DNA of 39,672 nucleotides, from positions 539,797 to 579,468 of the forward strand of contig BJOX01000218.1 in the NCBI GenBank assembly GCA_009731375.1, written 5' to 3'. This document shows positions 8,801-18,136 of this stretch, in pieces. The notes below the pieces were generated by a model. It saw only the letters and a list, made by a program, of their open reading frames with translations. It did no database searches and was not told where the DNA came from. Each line of letters opens with the position of its first letter. Position 1 is the stretch's first letter. Made by a program: the position numbers and the translations under genes. The DNA is from Paulinella micropora (Eukaryota; Cercozoa; Imbricatea; Euglyphida).

Positions 8801-9820
8801 AAAGCAGACGACAAGGCGAGACAGAAGGCAGAAGAGGAGGAAGCAAAGATCCAGCAGGAGCAGGAACTAAAAGAGGAAGGAAAGAAGTTGGTACCGCCAC
8901 CGCCGCTCTGTCCCCTAGGGGTGGTGATCAGGGACGTGGTGAGGTGGCAGTTGCTGACAGTGGAGAGCGCTCGCAAACGCGCGGATTTTCTGTTCAGGTC
9001 CCGTGGACCCAACGACCATGAAAAAATCGAGTATGCCATGATGAGCACCTTTGCTCGCTTCCCCGGCATCCACGCGGTGCTGAAGAAAGCGGCAGCAGAG
9101 TACAGGAAAAAGCGCGTCGAGCTACAACGGGCGCTTGTCCTCGATCCCGCCAAGCTACAAAACGACCTTGCCTGGCTACGGCACGAGTGGGTAAAAGAGG
9201 TTAAGTCCTTCTACCAGCGGTGCAAGGACAAAGTGGATATTCTGGACCAACTGGCCCTCGTGAAAGGCGACGTGAGACTAGCCGAGCAACTGGACATGAC
9301 CGACAGGCAGATTGCCGCGCTGTGCAAGAGCCACGTCGGGTTGTACAAGGCAGTGGGCGGGCTCGCAGAGGTCTTCGAGGTGAATTCGGTCCAAGACCTG
9401 TTCAAGGACAGTAAGGCGGTGTACAGCAGCAAGCTGCTTGAATCGAAGCTAGTGCGCAAGCTCGCGGAAGACGCAGTCCTCGCCGGACCCAAGATCCCCT
9501 TCAAGAAAAGGGAGTTTGCCACAAACAAAGCAGCCCTCAAGTACCTGCTAGGCTGTGTCGGCTACGAGAATGTCTCGACAGGGAAAAACGAAAGGTCACA
9601 GAAGGACGGCGACAGGGAGAGCTACCGCACGTTTATGATACAGCCAATCGCCTCGGTACACGGCGTGCAGCGATACCATGACGAGTTCTACCAAGGGGAC
9701 GCAAACAAGGTTCTCATGAAGAACGCGAAGCGCAAAAAGAAGCCCCAGGAGCGCCAGAACGAGAGCAACAAAAGACAGAGGCTCGAAGGCGAACACGTGA
9801 CTGCTGACGCGAACGTATAA
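5840..9820 (+). CDS. TVpol-like palm region fused to UL9-type SF2 helicase (replication protein), interrupted
   Basis: A predicted replication protein of about 1,320 residues. An acidic N-terminus (res 1-60) is followed by a region with YAEHGLQSAPREL (about 126-138) and, further on, TLVHDAVFV (about 307-315). This resembles the A-family-related TVpol polymerases of virophages and polinton-like viruses, where the HDG-like motif C holds a catalytic Asp. A helicase follows: Walker A GHTGMGKTH (about 441), motif II VVDEAM (about 545) and motif VI QMLMRARRVRD (about 813), as in herpesvirus UL9 origin-binding helicases. The last 350 residues are charged and helical. Three interruptions occur: a one-base shift at an A run near 6072, an in-frame TAG at 7272-7274 between helicase motifs I and II, and a 10-N gap (8727-8736) flanked by near-duplicate sequence. 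The helicase call is firm; the polymerase call is by motif order only. Confidence 0.75.
8727..8736. other. 10-N assembly gap with duplicated flanks
   Basis: About 87 bases on each side are near-identical (starting TGGCTCGTCCAGGATTTCC and ending AAGGCGAGACAG). The most economical reading is two overlapping contigs of slightly different copies joined without merging, so the duplication is probably not in the gene. Confidence 0.85.
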
Positions 9821-9933
9821 AAAAGGGTGTTTATTAAAAAACGGCTGGTTCCCTTTTCCGGAAATTTTATTAACAAAAAAAAGTGTGCCTAGAAAACATA
9901 GGAAGCAGCAAGAGGGATTTGAACTGTGGACAA

Positions 9934-9947
9934 TTAAATCTTGTGTC
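9934..9947 (+). promoter_or_regulatory. Candidate late-promoter motif upstream of 9969
   Basis: TTAAATCTTGTGTC precedes the small gene at 9969 by about 20 bp and matches the A-rich/TCTTGTG element seen before several other genes in the block. Confidence 0.45.
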
Positions 9948-9968
9948 TTTGTTTTTATCCATTGAGCC

Positions 9969-10310
9969 ATGCAACCGGACACACAGACTTCTACTAAAGA
10001 CAACTCGTTACTATTCGTGGCCGGTTGCCTGCCCGCCCGGTTCTTACTGGCCAAAGTGGCACTCGACTCGGCCGGCCCGACCAAAGACAAATTGCGGCTA
10101 CTTGCGATGGTGCCGGGACTCGTCTGGTTATCAGGCGCGATGGACAAACAAGAAGAAGGCTTCCTGGGTGGACGTATCTGTTGGTCTCAAAACAGAGTCT
10201 GGCATGCGCTTTTCTATTTGCTCTTCTCGGCTACGGGCAAAGGAGAATTACTAGCCGCAGATGCCGTGCTGGCTGCCTTCTACGGCTTCCAGCATTTTAG
10301 CAGAGAATGA
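9969..10310 (+). CDS. Small hydrophobic protein of unknown function
   Basis: 113 residues with a clear ATG and a TGA stop, lying between the replication protein and RNR large subunit on the same strand. Two hydrophobic stretches are visible: residues about 13-27 (LLFVAGCLPARFLLA) and about 36-60. The phrase GGRICWSQNRVWHALFYLLF lies in the middle, with an aromatic/Arg pattern that suggests a membrane-associated protein. I have an impression of similar short proteins in large DNA viruses of algae but cannot name a family. It has a TCTTGTG-type motif just upstream. Confidence 0.6.
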   Translation: MQPDTQTSTKDNSLLFVAGCLPARFLLAKVALDSAGPTKDKLRLLAMVPGLVWLSGAMDKQEEGFLGGRICWSQNRVWHALFYLLFSATGKGELLAADAVLAAFYGFQHFSRE

Positions 10311-10333
10311 TTTTTTTTCTCTTGTGCCATTAA
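10311..10333 (+). promoter_or_regulatory. Candidate promoter motif of the RNR large subunit
   Basis: A T8 run followed by CTCTTGTGCCATTAA lies 16-38 bp before the ATG at 10349. The TCTTGTG plus TTAA combination matches the shared intergenic element. Confidence 0.4.
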
Positions 10334-10348
10334 TTCAAGCACGTGCGA

Positions 10349-12607
10349 ATGCAAGTGACTAAACGCAATGGAGCTCCGCAAGCCGTTTCGCTCGATAAGA
10401 TTCTGGCGCGAGTTGCTAGCCTGTCCAGAGATCTGCATGCCGTTGACCCCGTTCTTGTCGCCCAAAAGGTTGTGGCAGGCCTGTACGACTTCGTGCCGAC
10501 GAGCGAACTTGACGCGCTGGCCGCGTCAACGTGTGCGTCGCTCGCGATTCAGCATCCGCAGTACGGAGAGTTGGGTGGTCGTCTCCTGGCCTCCAACCAC
10601 GCAAAACAGTGCCCGTCGACCTTCGGCGCGGCCATGGAAAAGCTTAGGTGGGGTATGGAACCTGCCTTCAGTATTTTTGTAGACACGAACGCAGGGCAGC
10701 TCAATGCCATGATCCAGGCCCGCCGTGACCTGGCGTACGACTACTTCGGCTACTCGACGTTGCTCAAGTCCTATTTGCTCAAAGACAGCAAGGGCCGCGC
10801 GTGCGAAACTGCCCAGTACATGTGGCTTCGTGTGGCCGTTCACTTGCTACGCCGCGAGTCCAAAGAGCCACTTAAACGAATCAGAGAAACGTATGACCTC
10901 ATGTCGCTGGGATTTTATACCCACGCGTCACCCACCCTTTTTAATAGTGGGCTGACAAGAGCGGGCCAGCTTAGTAGTTGTTTTTTGCTTCCTATCAAGG
11001 GCGACTCGTTGAGCGAGATATATGACACGATCAAAGACGTTGCTCTTATCAGCAAGGGAGGGGGCGGGCTGGGAGTTCACCTTGGGTGCGTTAGAGCCAA
11101 GGGCTCCCTGGTACGCAGCACGGGCGGAGCATCAGACGGCGTGGTGCCCTTGTACAAAGTGTTGAACGAGACCGCTCGCTACGCGAACCAGGCAGGCAAG
11201 AGACGGGGTGCTGTAGCTGTGTATCTGCCAATTCATCATGCAGACGTCTTCGAATGGCTGGACCTCAAAAAGACCACTGGCTCCGAAGAACTGCGAGCCC
11301 GAGACTTGTTTTTAGGGCTGACAGTGCCAGACCTGTTTATGGAGCGTGTAGAACAAGATCAAATCTGGAGCCTTTTTTGCCCGGACGAGACGGGTGTGGG
11401 TGACCTGGACGCCCTTTGCGGCAAGGAGTTTGAGTCACAGTACACGCGGGCCGAGAGGCTGGGCCTGGCGAGGCGCACCGTCAAAGCGCGCGAGCTCTGG
11501 AGCGCGGTCTGCCGTGCACAGATCGAGTCGGGCGGCGTTCCCTACATTATGTATAAGGACGCAGTGAATGCGAAATCGAATCAAAAGAACTTGGGCACGA
11601 TTCGCTGCAGCAATTTGTGTGCAGAAGTGGTTCAATACAGTTCGCCGCTCGAGCACAGTGTGTGTAATTTGGCCTCTGTCGCGCTGCCTAAGTTCGTTTC
11701 AGAGGACCGCAAGTCCTTTGATTTCGAGCTGTTGCGGTCGTGTGTGCGTTCAGCTGTTCGTAATCTTGACACTGTGGTAGACATCTCGGAATATCCAACG
11801 GAGGAAGCCAGCCGCAGCAACCTCTTGCATCGTCCGGTGGCCCTTGGTGTAAACGGAGTAGCCGACGTTTTTGCCTTGCTCAAGATGCCGTTCGACTCTG
11901 TGGAGGCACAAAAGCTCAATTTCAAGATCGCGCATGAACTGTACTACGCGGCGCTCTGGGCCTCTTGCGAGTTGGCGCAGGAGAAGGGGGCTTACAAAAG
12001 TTTCGGCGGGTCTCCCGCTAGCCAAGGGCTCCTGCAGTTCGATCTGTGGCCCGGCAAGTCGCAAACGGACGACCGCTGGGACTCGCTCCGCCAGCGCATC
12101 GCCAAGTATGGGCTACGAAACTCGCAGCTAATTGCCTACATGCCGACTGCCATGACTGCTCAGATCCTGGGCAATTTCGAGTCGTTTGAGCCTCCTCACT
12201 CAAATGTCTTTGTGCGCCGTGTGCTCTCTGGCGAGCACGTCGTGTGGAACAAACACTTGGTACAAGAGCTAGAAGAGCGCGGGCTCTGGTGTGACCAGCT
12301 CCGCGATAAAATCATTGCAGACGGAGGGAGCGTGCAAAGATGCGACCTGCCCCAAGACATCAAAAACATCTACAAGACTGTGTGGGAAATTCCCCTGCGC
12401 TTGCAGCTGCACTTGGCGGCCGACCGCGGCCCGTTTGTGTGTGGCTCGCAGTCGCTCAACTTACACATGACCGACCCTAACGAAAGAAAAGTCAGCAGCT
12501 GTCATTTCTACGCGTGGCAGCTCGGTCTCAAAACTACTTATTATGTAAGAACCCAGGCCGCTAGCAAGGCCCTGGGGCCGGCCGACTGTGCGGTCTGTGT
12601 AGCTTGA
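10349..12607 (+). CDS. Ribonucleoside-diphosphate reductase large subunit (class Ia)
   Basis: 752 residues from the ATG at 10349, full length for the family. It reduces ribonucleoside diphosphates to deoxyribonucleotides together with the small subunit, whose gene lies at 33817 near the other end of the element. An N-terminal ATP-cone-like region (VTKRNGAPQAVSLDKI) comes first. The catalytic barrel follows: first active-site Cys in GQLSSCFL (about 209), Asn-x-Cys-x-Glu in SNLCAEV (about 422), and second redox Cys in HSVCNLAS (about 438). Then come PTAMTAQILGNFESFEP, the radical-transfer tyrosine pair in TTYYVRT (about 729) and a C-terminal CAVC thiol pair (about 748). All key residues are present and the frame is uninterrupted, unlike several neighbours. 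A viral RNR supplies dNTPs for replication in non-dividing hosts. Confidence 0.97.
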   Translation: MQVTKRNGAPQAVSLDKILARVASLSRDLHAVDPVLVAQKVVAGLYDFVPTSELDALAASTCASLAIQHPQYGELGGRLLASNHAKQCPSTFGAAMEKLRWGMEPAFSIFVDTNAGQLNAMIQARRDLAYDYFGYSTLLKSYLLKDSKGRACETAQYMWLRVAVHLLRRESKEPLKRIRETYDLMSLGFYTHASPTLFNSGLTRAGQLSSCFLLPIKGDSLSEIYDTIKDVALISKGGGGLGVHLGCVRAKGSLVRSTGGASDGVVPLYKVLNETARYANQAGKRRGAVAVYLPIHHADVFEWLDLKKTTGSEELRARDLFLGLTVPDLFMERVEQDQIWSLFCPDETGVGDLDALCGKEFESQYTRAERLGLARRTVKARELWSAVCRAQIESGGVPYIMYKDAVNAKSNQKNLGTIRCSNLCAEVVQYSSPLEHSVCNLASVALPKFVSEDRKSFDFELLRSCVRSAVRNLDTVVDISEYPTEEASRSNLLHRPVALGVNGVADVFALLKMPFDSVEAQKLNFKIAHELYYAALWASCELAQEKGAYKSFGGSPASQGLLQFDLWPGKSQTDDRWDSLRQRIAKYGLRNSQLIAYMPTAMTAQILGNFESFEPPHSNVFVRRVLSGEHVVWNKHLVQELEERGLWCDQLRDKIIADGGSVQRCDLPQDIKNIYKTVWEIPLRLQLHLAADRGPFVCGSQSLNLHMTDPNERKVSSCHFYAWQLGLKTTYYVRTQAASKALGPADCAVCVA

Positions 12608-12617
12608 ATCTTTTTAA

Positions 12618-13324
12618 TTAAACCAAATCAGACAAGTCCATGGCACTGGCACCGCCCTCGCCGCTTTCGTCGCCGGACAGGGACACTCCCCAAACCTCCT
12701 TTTCTGAGAGGTCCTGGTCCGGGTACCCCAGTCCATCAGCTTGTTTCCGAAGCTGCAAAACGCGCCAAGAAAGTGTAACCTTTTCACCCTTGCTGCAAAG
12801 GGCAGTCGCCTGGACAACGCATTTTACCACGTCGCCCTTCTGCAAGGTGGAAACATCTCCGCCTCCGAGAAACCGAGCTCCCGTCACGGTGACGGTCAGG
12901 CGCGGCGCCCAGGCGCGGTCAGACTTCTGGCTCGTGCGAAGCCGAGTGCAGGGCTGGTAGCAGCACTTGACCTGCTCGTCGCTCCTTGCCATCGGGCCCG
13001 CCCTCTTCATCGTAGGAACGATTTTGTCGCGCTGTTCCACCACGAGGTCGGCAACCTTTTCATCGATTTTGTCTCGCCATACTGCTGCGCGTGTTTGAAG
13101 TAGAGGTCAATATTTGATTTCGTCGACTTGTTGCCTTGGTCGTACGTGCTCGGGTCCCAGGCCAGCTGAAGCGGAGGCAAGACCAGCGTCAGGCTCTTTT
13201 CGCCGTAGCACAAATTTGAAAATATGCTCCCATACGCAGTTCTGGGAACGTCCGACAGGCGGAGCTTTTTCGGGTCGGCGGCCGGATCAAAGGCCTTGAC
13301 CTGGTTGTTGTATACGACGGACAT
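12618..13324 (-). CDS. gp2.5-type single-stranded DNA-binding protein, one frame break
   Basis: About 235 residues in two overlapping minus-strand frames. The first (from the ATG at 13324) holds the pattern YGSIFSNLCYGEKSLTLVLP, which I associate with the T7 gp2.5-like SSB family described for Nucleocytoviricota. The second frame carries an OB-fold-like strand region with TVTVTGARFL and ends in an acidic tail, DLSDLV, as expected for SSBs whose acidic C-terminus recruits replication partners. The break lies in an AAAA run near 13060 and one added A would restore a continuous frame. The gene converges on RNR1 with only 10 bp between stop codons, and diverges from the PCNA-like gene (142 bp spacer). 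The assignment rests on motif pattern, length and acidic tail. Confidence 0.7.
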
Positions 13325-13466
13325 TGGTTGAATTTTGGCCCGGGTCTCTCTCTCTCTAAAGGAGATACACACGCGACTTCTTTTAAATCTCAAACTTCAA
13401 ATGGCGGCCGTTGGAAACCCGAAAAAAAGGAAACGGAAATAAGCGCGACGATTACTCGGTCAAAAA

Positions 13467-14443
13467 ATGAGCTACCGCTTTCTGTGGAGGTCCAAGTCCA
13501 ACGGCATCGCTTTCCGCCGGGCACTCGACTCGCTGTCCCCGCTGCTGCTGGAGGCTCGTGTCGAAGCGACCGTCGACAAAATCGTCCTCTGCAGCGCGGC
13601 CGACGGGCTGGTTGCTCAGTTTGTGGTACCCTTTTTGGGCGCCGCTAACGGTGACTATGTCTCGCTCAGTGGCAACTCGTCCAAATGCGTGTTTTCTTGT
13701 GACTTGAAAGAAATCCAGTGCTGGCTGAGCACGTTTCGCGAGGGCATGACACTCGAGCTGTCCGTCACGCTCGACAACAGGCTCTGTGTGATTTTTTACA
13801 ATGAAGCCAAATCTTTCGAGCATTACAGCGACCTGACATCGCTGCTCGTGTCCCAAGAAGCGGCGTTCCTACCGACGACCGAGTGGACTGATGTCGACCG
13901 TCTAGTTGAAGTTAGCGGCCCTGCCCTTAATGCCGTGGTGCGCCATCATTCCAAGAGCAATTCGCACTGCCGTCTGTTTGTGGAAGGGGACAGGCTCTGT
14001 ACCGAATCCTCGCTAAGGGCGGTGGACGCGAGTCGGCTGGCACGCACCAGCCTTGGCGGCATCGCTCTGCTGGCAGAGGACAAGGAATCCCTCTTGCGCT
14101 CTGACCTGTCGAAGACACCGGCCGAGCGCGACTGTGTCTACTCACTTGAAACGCTGAAGAAAGTGCTCAAGTCATGCGCTTTTCAAGAGAAAAGACGGGT
14201 CGGGTCTTGGTCGGCGCTGCGCCGAATGTACTGCACCTCGTGTTTAAGCGGGAAGGCGGTCCATGGCTCAAGTACGCGATTCTGGTCGACTCCGAGGGAC
14301 CGCCACCCCCTCTGCCTACGCTGGCACCGCTCGCCCTGACCACCGACAGCGCCGCCGAGGAGGGTGAACAGCGCAAAGTGGTTATTAAGCGCAAGAAGAA
14401 GAACTCGAAGCGGAAGATAGACGAATGCCTGGCAGGCGCTTAA
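13467..14443 (+). CDS. PCNA-like sliding clamp, one frame break
   Basis: About 325 residues. The order and length of beta-rich segments fit a two-domain PCNA fold: N-terminal MSYRFLWRSKSNGIAFRRAL, a central linker near 13870, YSLETLKKVLKSC at the start of the last third (PCNA: region before the final strands), and the typical end WLKYAILVD. A one-base loss in an AAAA run at about 14190 separates the last part; one more A restores it. A basic tail (KRKKKNSKRK) follows the clamp domain, perhaps a nuclear signal. As a clamp it would tether polymerase and other factors, although no family B polymerase is visible here. AATAAA at about 14481 could serve as the polyadenylation signal. Confidence 0.75.
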
Positions 14444-14530
14444 GCCTTTTCAACATGTACTTTTTGCCAGAGAGCCTACTAATAAACGTCTTTTGTGTTT
14501 CCTTTCTGTGCACTGGCACGTACCAATTGA

Positions 14531-14857
14531 CTACCGGCCCACTGCCCTGAAAGCCGAGATGTCCAGAGGTCCTCCGTAATCCACAAGCTCATGGCGCGGC
14601 GGCGCCGGTTGAACTAGCTGCTTGTGCAGATTGACTCTTAGAAACGAGTGTAAGAGGTCCATTGATCGTGAACGGATCGTCTCGGCAATCCCATATTCCG
14701 CGAAGGCCGCTGCACAACCGATACTACAAAAATGACCCCAGACGAACAGCTCTTCGTCTGCATGGGCTATCGACAAGCCATACCACCTGCCGTCATCCCG
14801 CGCGCAGCCGTACGAGCAGTGCAGACATTTGCCCTTGTAAACTTCTGTGCTCTCCAT
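14531..14857 (-). CDS. VLTF2-like late transcription factor (FCS/MYM zinc finger)
   Basis: 108 residues. Cys11 and Cys14 (CLHC) and the later pair in GHFCSIGC (44 and 48) form the FCS-type zinc finger of the poxvirus A1L / VLTF2 family. The C-terminal half has the order LLHSFLRVNL, then LVQPAPPRHELVDYGGPL, then SAFR. This matches the pattern LLH...APxxxxLxxFGGxLxxxxFR that I know from Nucleocytoviricota members. The ATG at 14857 is preferred because an A-rich stretch lies immediately upstream and the upstream extension begins only with TTG. It ends with TAG. The gene converges on the PCNA-like gene and diverges from the VLTF3-like gene, so the two late factors share a spacer. Confidence 0.8.
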   Translation of the reverse strand: MESTEVYKGKCLHCSYGCARDDGRWYGLSIAHADEELFVWGHFCSIGCAAAFAEYGIAETIRSRSMDLLHSFLRVNLHKQLVQPAPPRHELVDYGGPLDISAFRAVGR

Positions 14858-14978
14858 CTTTTTTGTGTGTGTCACTGGCAACTCCTCCTTTCCTTGTGTT
14901 TCAAATCTTGAATCTTAAACGCTCGCGGTTCAAGATCTGTTTCATTTCTTTCTCGCTAGCCTACCGTCATTTTTGTAC

Positions 14979-15880
14979 ATGTCCTGCGAACACGTCTGGA
15001 CCTTCAGCTTAGCAACAACCGGTACGTACTGCTCCAAGTGTGGCCTGGTCAAGACAGAGCACGAGCTATACACGTCGCAATGCTGGCTAGTCAACGGCCA
15101 GATGCCCCGAGAGCAATCGGCCCCTCCCAGACATGTCGGCTACACGAGACTGAGCAGATTCAGACAGATAACAAGAGAGACATTCAACCTGCGAGGTGTG
15201 AATCAATCTGCGTCGTGTGTCAGCCCGGCCTTGTTAGCACAGGCGAGGCGCCTGGTCCACAAGTGGCGGGCACAGAGCCCGACGCCCGCTCGCCTCGCGT
15301 ACATCTGGCGCCGAGAGAAGCTAGGCCCTTTAACCATCGACAAGGCCAGCCAGCTGTGCCACCTGCTCGGATGCGGCCCGAGCCGGCGGGAATCGAGCCA
15401 AGAGACGCTAGAGGAGTTGCAACGCCTCTTCAAAAAAGTCGACGCCTGCTGGCCCAGAGTGCTGAAGAAGCTGAGGGAGCGGTATGGGTGGGAGAGAAGG
15501 TCGCTTTCTTGATCCGTTTTCTTTTTATGTCTGTCTTTCTTTTTAGATGTTTCGTGAGCTATCAGACGTTGCTGAGGGCTTTCCTGCTGCTGCTGGGCGA
15601 GGAAGAGCTAGCGGCACAAGTGCCAGAGCTGAAACAGTTAGAGAGCCGCCACCGCGCCAACGCCATGTTCGCTCTGGTTTGCGAAGAACAAGGCTGGGGC
15701 TTCATCCCCTTAACTAGTTCACTAAACGCCAGCGGCCTCGCGCGCCCGCTCGCGAGCCATCTTTTAAGTGGCCCGCACGCCAAGAAGAAGAAAAAGAAAA
15801 AGAAAAAAAAGAAAAAGACGCCGGCCGCGGGTGCTGTGGCTATTGCTGAAAAAACAAATCTTGTATCATCTAGTCATTAA
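14979..15880 (+). CDS. VLTF3-like late transcription factor, two exons
   Basis: 278 residues if the 65-nt intron 15482-15546 is removed (exons 14979-15481 and 15547-15880). The N-terminus carries a CxH...CxxC zinc ribbon (Cys3, His5, Cys18, Cys21). The middle is helical. The second exon supplies the most characteristic VLTF3 segment, with SYQTLLRAFLLLLG, then QVPELKQLESRHRANAM, then CEEQGWGFIPLTSS; the final W-x-F-I-P is the family signature. A poly-Lys run (about residues 245-258) follows. The homologue in poxviruses is needed for late gene transcription. Neither reading frame alone contains the whole domain; joining at GT/AG gives exact continuity. Confidence 0.88.
15482..15546 (+). other. 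Intron in the VLTF3-like gene (65 nt, phase 2)
   Basis: It begins GTATGG and ends with a pyrimidine-rich stretch and TTTTTAG. Removing it changes the reading frame and joins two parts of the conserved domain, with an Arg codon split after its second base. The length is not a multiple of three and the first frame stops at 15510, so the intron is needed for a full protein. Confidence 0.85.
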
Positions 15881-15882
15881 AG
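15856..15882 (+). promoter_or_regulatory. Candidate promoter upstream of the recombinase-like gene
   Basis: AAATCTTGTAT (15857-15867) is followed by ATTAAAG (15876-15882), 13 bp before the ATG at 15895. It overlaps the end of the VLTF3-like gene. Confidence 0.5.
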
Positions 15883-15894
15883 AGGAAGAAGACC

Positions 15895-18136
15895 ATGGTG
15901 AAATGGGTCGCGAGTGGCCGGCTTGGCGCGGAGCCCAGCCACCTCAAAGTGGTAACCATGAGCGATGCCCCGCCCCAGCAGGTGGTTGACGCCTTTAACA
16001 ATACCACACTACAAGAAATCCGTGACGGCCAGAAGCCGGTGCCGGTCTGGGAACACCTGCCGCTCAAGACGAAAATGAGCCCGCAGGAGCGGGCGGACCT
16101 ACGAGACAACTTTGTGGCCGCGTTGGATCTCCTCCGTTCTTACCGGGACGAGGTGCTGGACAGGGCGCACATGTACTCGCTCGGGGTCGACCCCGCCCGT
16201 CACGCCGCCTCGCCTGTTCTGGCCCAGGTCATCAAGTCGCGCAAGGGCCACTGGAGCGAGTTCATGGTGAAAGAAGACGGGGAGCTCGACGACGTCCTGT
16301 ACGCGTACAAACGGTTCAAGGACAGCGGGCTGGACAAAGAAAATCTGGTTTCGTGCCATCACGCGGGCAAAGTGGACTTTGTCATTGTAGAGAAGCCAGG
16401 GGGCGGCCTGCTGTTCCCTAGCAGCTCCGCCGACCTGGCCAAGGGCAAAAACACGACCCTTCGCAAGCTCCTGTTCGGCGACGAGGACGGCTGGGTGAAG
16501 TTGGGGTTACCAAATCTCAGCGCCGGGCCGTTCACCAAGTGTCTGCTTGCTTATTGCATGACCTTTCTGCGGCTCCGCAAAGACGTGGACCAGTTTGTGA
16601 GTTTCATAAACGACCTGGTCGACGCTACCAAGCCCAACCTCTCCGCGAGAGGACAAGACTACGGCCTTTTCCGGAGCAACTGGTTGATCCTAGCCACCCA
16701 GCGACAGAGCCAGAAGGGCAAGGAACAGCCCTCGCGCTGTGTCTGGGGCGAGGACTTCGTGGTCAAGTGGTTTACGGAAGGGACGCTTTTTCGTGACAGG
16801 GACGCGAGTTCGGAAGGAGTTCAGCAGACCTGCAAGAAGTTGATGAAGAACCTCAAGAAGAGGCATGTGCTCTACTTGGACCCCTGGTGCGCGTTCTTGG
16901 ACGAGCTCTACCGAGCCATGCTCGCGGAGGCAGATTGCTTCGAGGACCCGGAAGCCAAGCGCGCCAACGACGGCCCCTTTGCGCCCAGCGAGAGACACCC
17001 GCTGTGGGCCCTGCAGTCCTTTCTGTTGCTGTCTATCCTCGGGTGCAGAATGTCCGAGCTGTGGCGCTTTAGCGAATTTGGCCCGGTGGAGGACGACCAG
17101 TATATGACGTTTACGGAGATTGGCCGCCAAAAGCATGTCTTGCAGCACCGGGCGGCGAAAAAAGGCGCAGACCCCCTCAAAGACCCGGACGACCAAAGTG
17201 ATTACCAAGACTCTATCTATGTCGGCAAGCCCCTCGCCCTTCCCACGGCCTCGTCGGCCGGTGTATTGAGAATCTGGCGTCACCTGATCTTTGGCACGGA
17301 GAACCATTTTAAGCATCGGGCCAAGATGGCGCCAGGCGCTAGCATGCTGCTGAAAGGCGACAGGCCCAAGTCCGATTACTTGAGCTGGACCTCGCACCGG
17401 GCAGAGATCCTGGCGGAAGAGGATGACCAGCCCATTGCAATGCCACCGACGAAGAAGATGAAGGTCAGCACGCTGCCGTGGATGCAGAGTCTGGTGGTTG
17501 CGGGCCACAAGAAGAACATCGACAGGCCCAGCCAAGTGATCCCCAACAGCGAAGTGGGCGCGGCCCTGAAAGGTGGCGGCTTTAAGAATACGTTCGAAGA
17601 CCTGACACACCTCTACCAAGAGCGCTCCAAGAGCGAATTCCGCATTTCCCGCACTCACCTGCTGCGAGCCATCTACGCCAATGTGGCCTGGGAGCTGTAC
17701 GGAAACCATTCGCTCGTGGCCCGGCCGGGTTTTTTTTTTACCCTTGTTTTAGGCCACGCTCGAGTACGAAAACAAGGACGAAGGACTCAGCAATCTCAAG
17801 ACGCAGATGTTCTACGACAAGGTGAAAGTGATGAGCAAGGCGGCGCCGTCCCTGCATGAGCCGGACTTGGTGAAGATTGTGCAAGCCATTGTGCAACAGG
17901 GCGAAAGGCTGGCCTCGGACTACGCACGGGTCCTGGGTGACTTGAAATACGTCATTCCGCCTAGGCTCACACAGCTGCCCCGTGAGACCAGAGCCGAACG
18001 GTTACGCCGGCAGGCAGTGGAATTTTTCGCGGCAAATTTACAACACCATGCTGAAGAATTGCGCCGGCCCAGCTTTTGGCGCGGAACGCTCGATTCCATT
18101 TTTTCCGTGAAGGAGTCATGCCGCTGCGGCCCTTGA
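15895..18136 (+). CDS. Large tyrosine recombinase, telomere-resolvase-like, one break near the catalytic end
   Basis: About 745 residues. Tyrosine recombinases cut and rejoin DNA through a 3'-phosphotyrosine. The first catalytic Arg is probably in LSILGCRMSELWRF (about 383). Box II is THLLRAIYANVAWELYG (about 587), with the His-x-x-Arg pair, followed about 27 residues later by LVLGHA. The nucleophile may be the Tyr in TQMFYDKVKV (17813), in the second frame. The wording of box II and the long N-terminal half recall hairpin telomere resolvases more than ordinary integrases. The break lies around 17716-17758: either a base change just after the LGH motif, or a 37-nt intron (17716-17752) ending TTTTAG. 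The former keeps LGH and is favoured. It could be an integrase for host insertion or resolve hairpin genome ends. Confidence 0.7.

Noticed and set aside
9897-9968. tRNA-like pattern on the minus strand (A box TGGCTCAATGG and B box AGTTCAAATCC, 72 bases apart end to end)
   Set aside because: The D, anticodon and T stems do not pair and there is no T33-type anticodon loop. The region also holds the promoter-like element of the 9969 gene. At most a tRNA-derived remnant.
16690-17709. 339-codon minus-strand frame opposite the recombinase
   Set aside because: Antisense of a GC-rich gene; the + strand carries the recombinase motifs.
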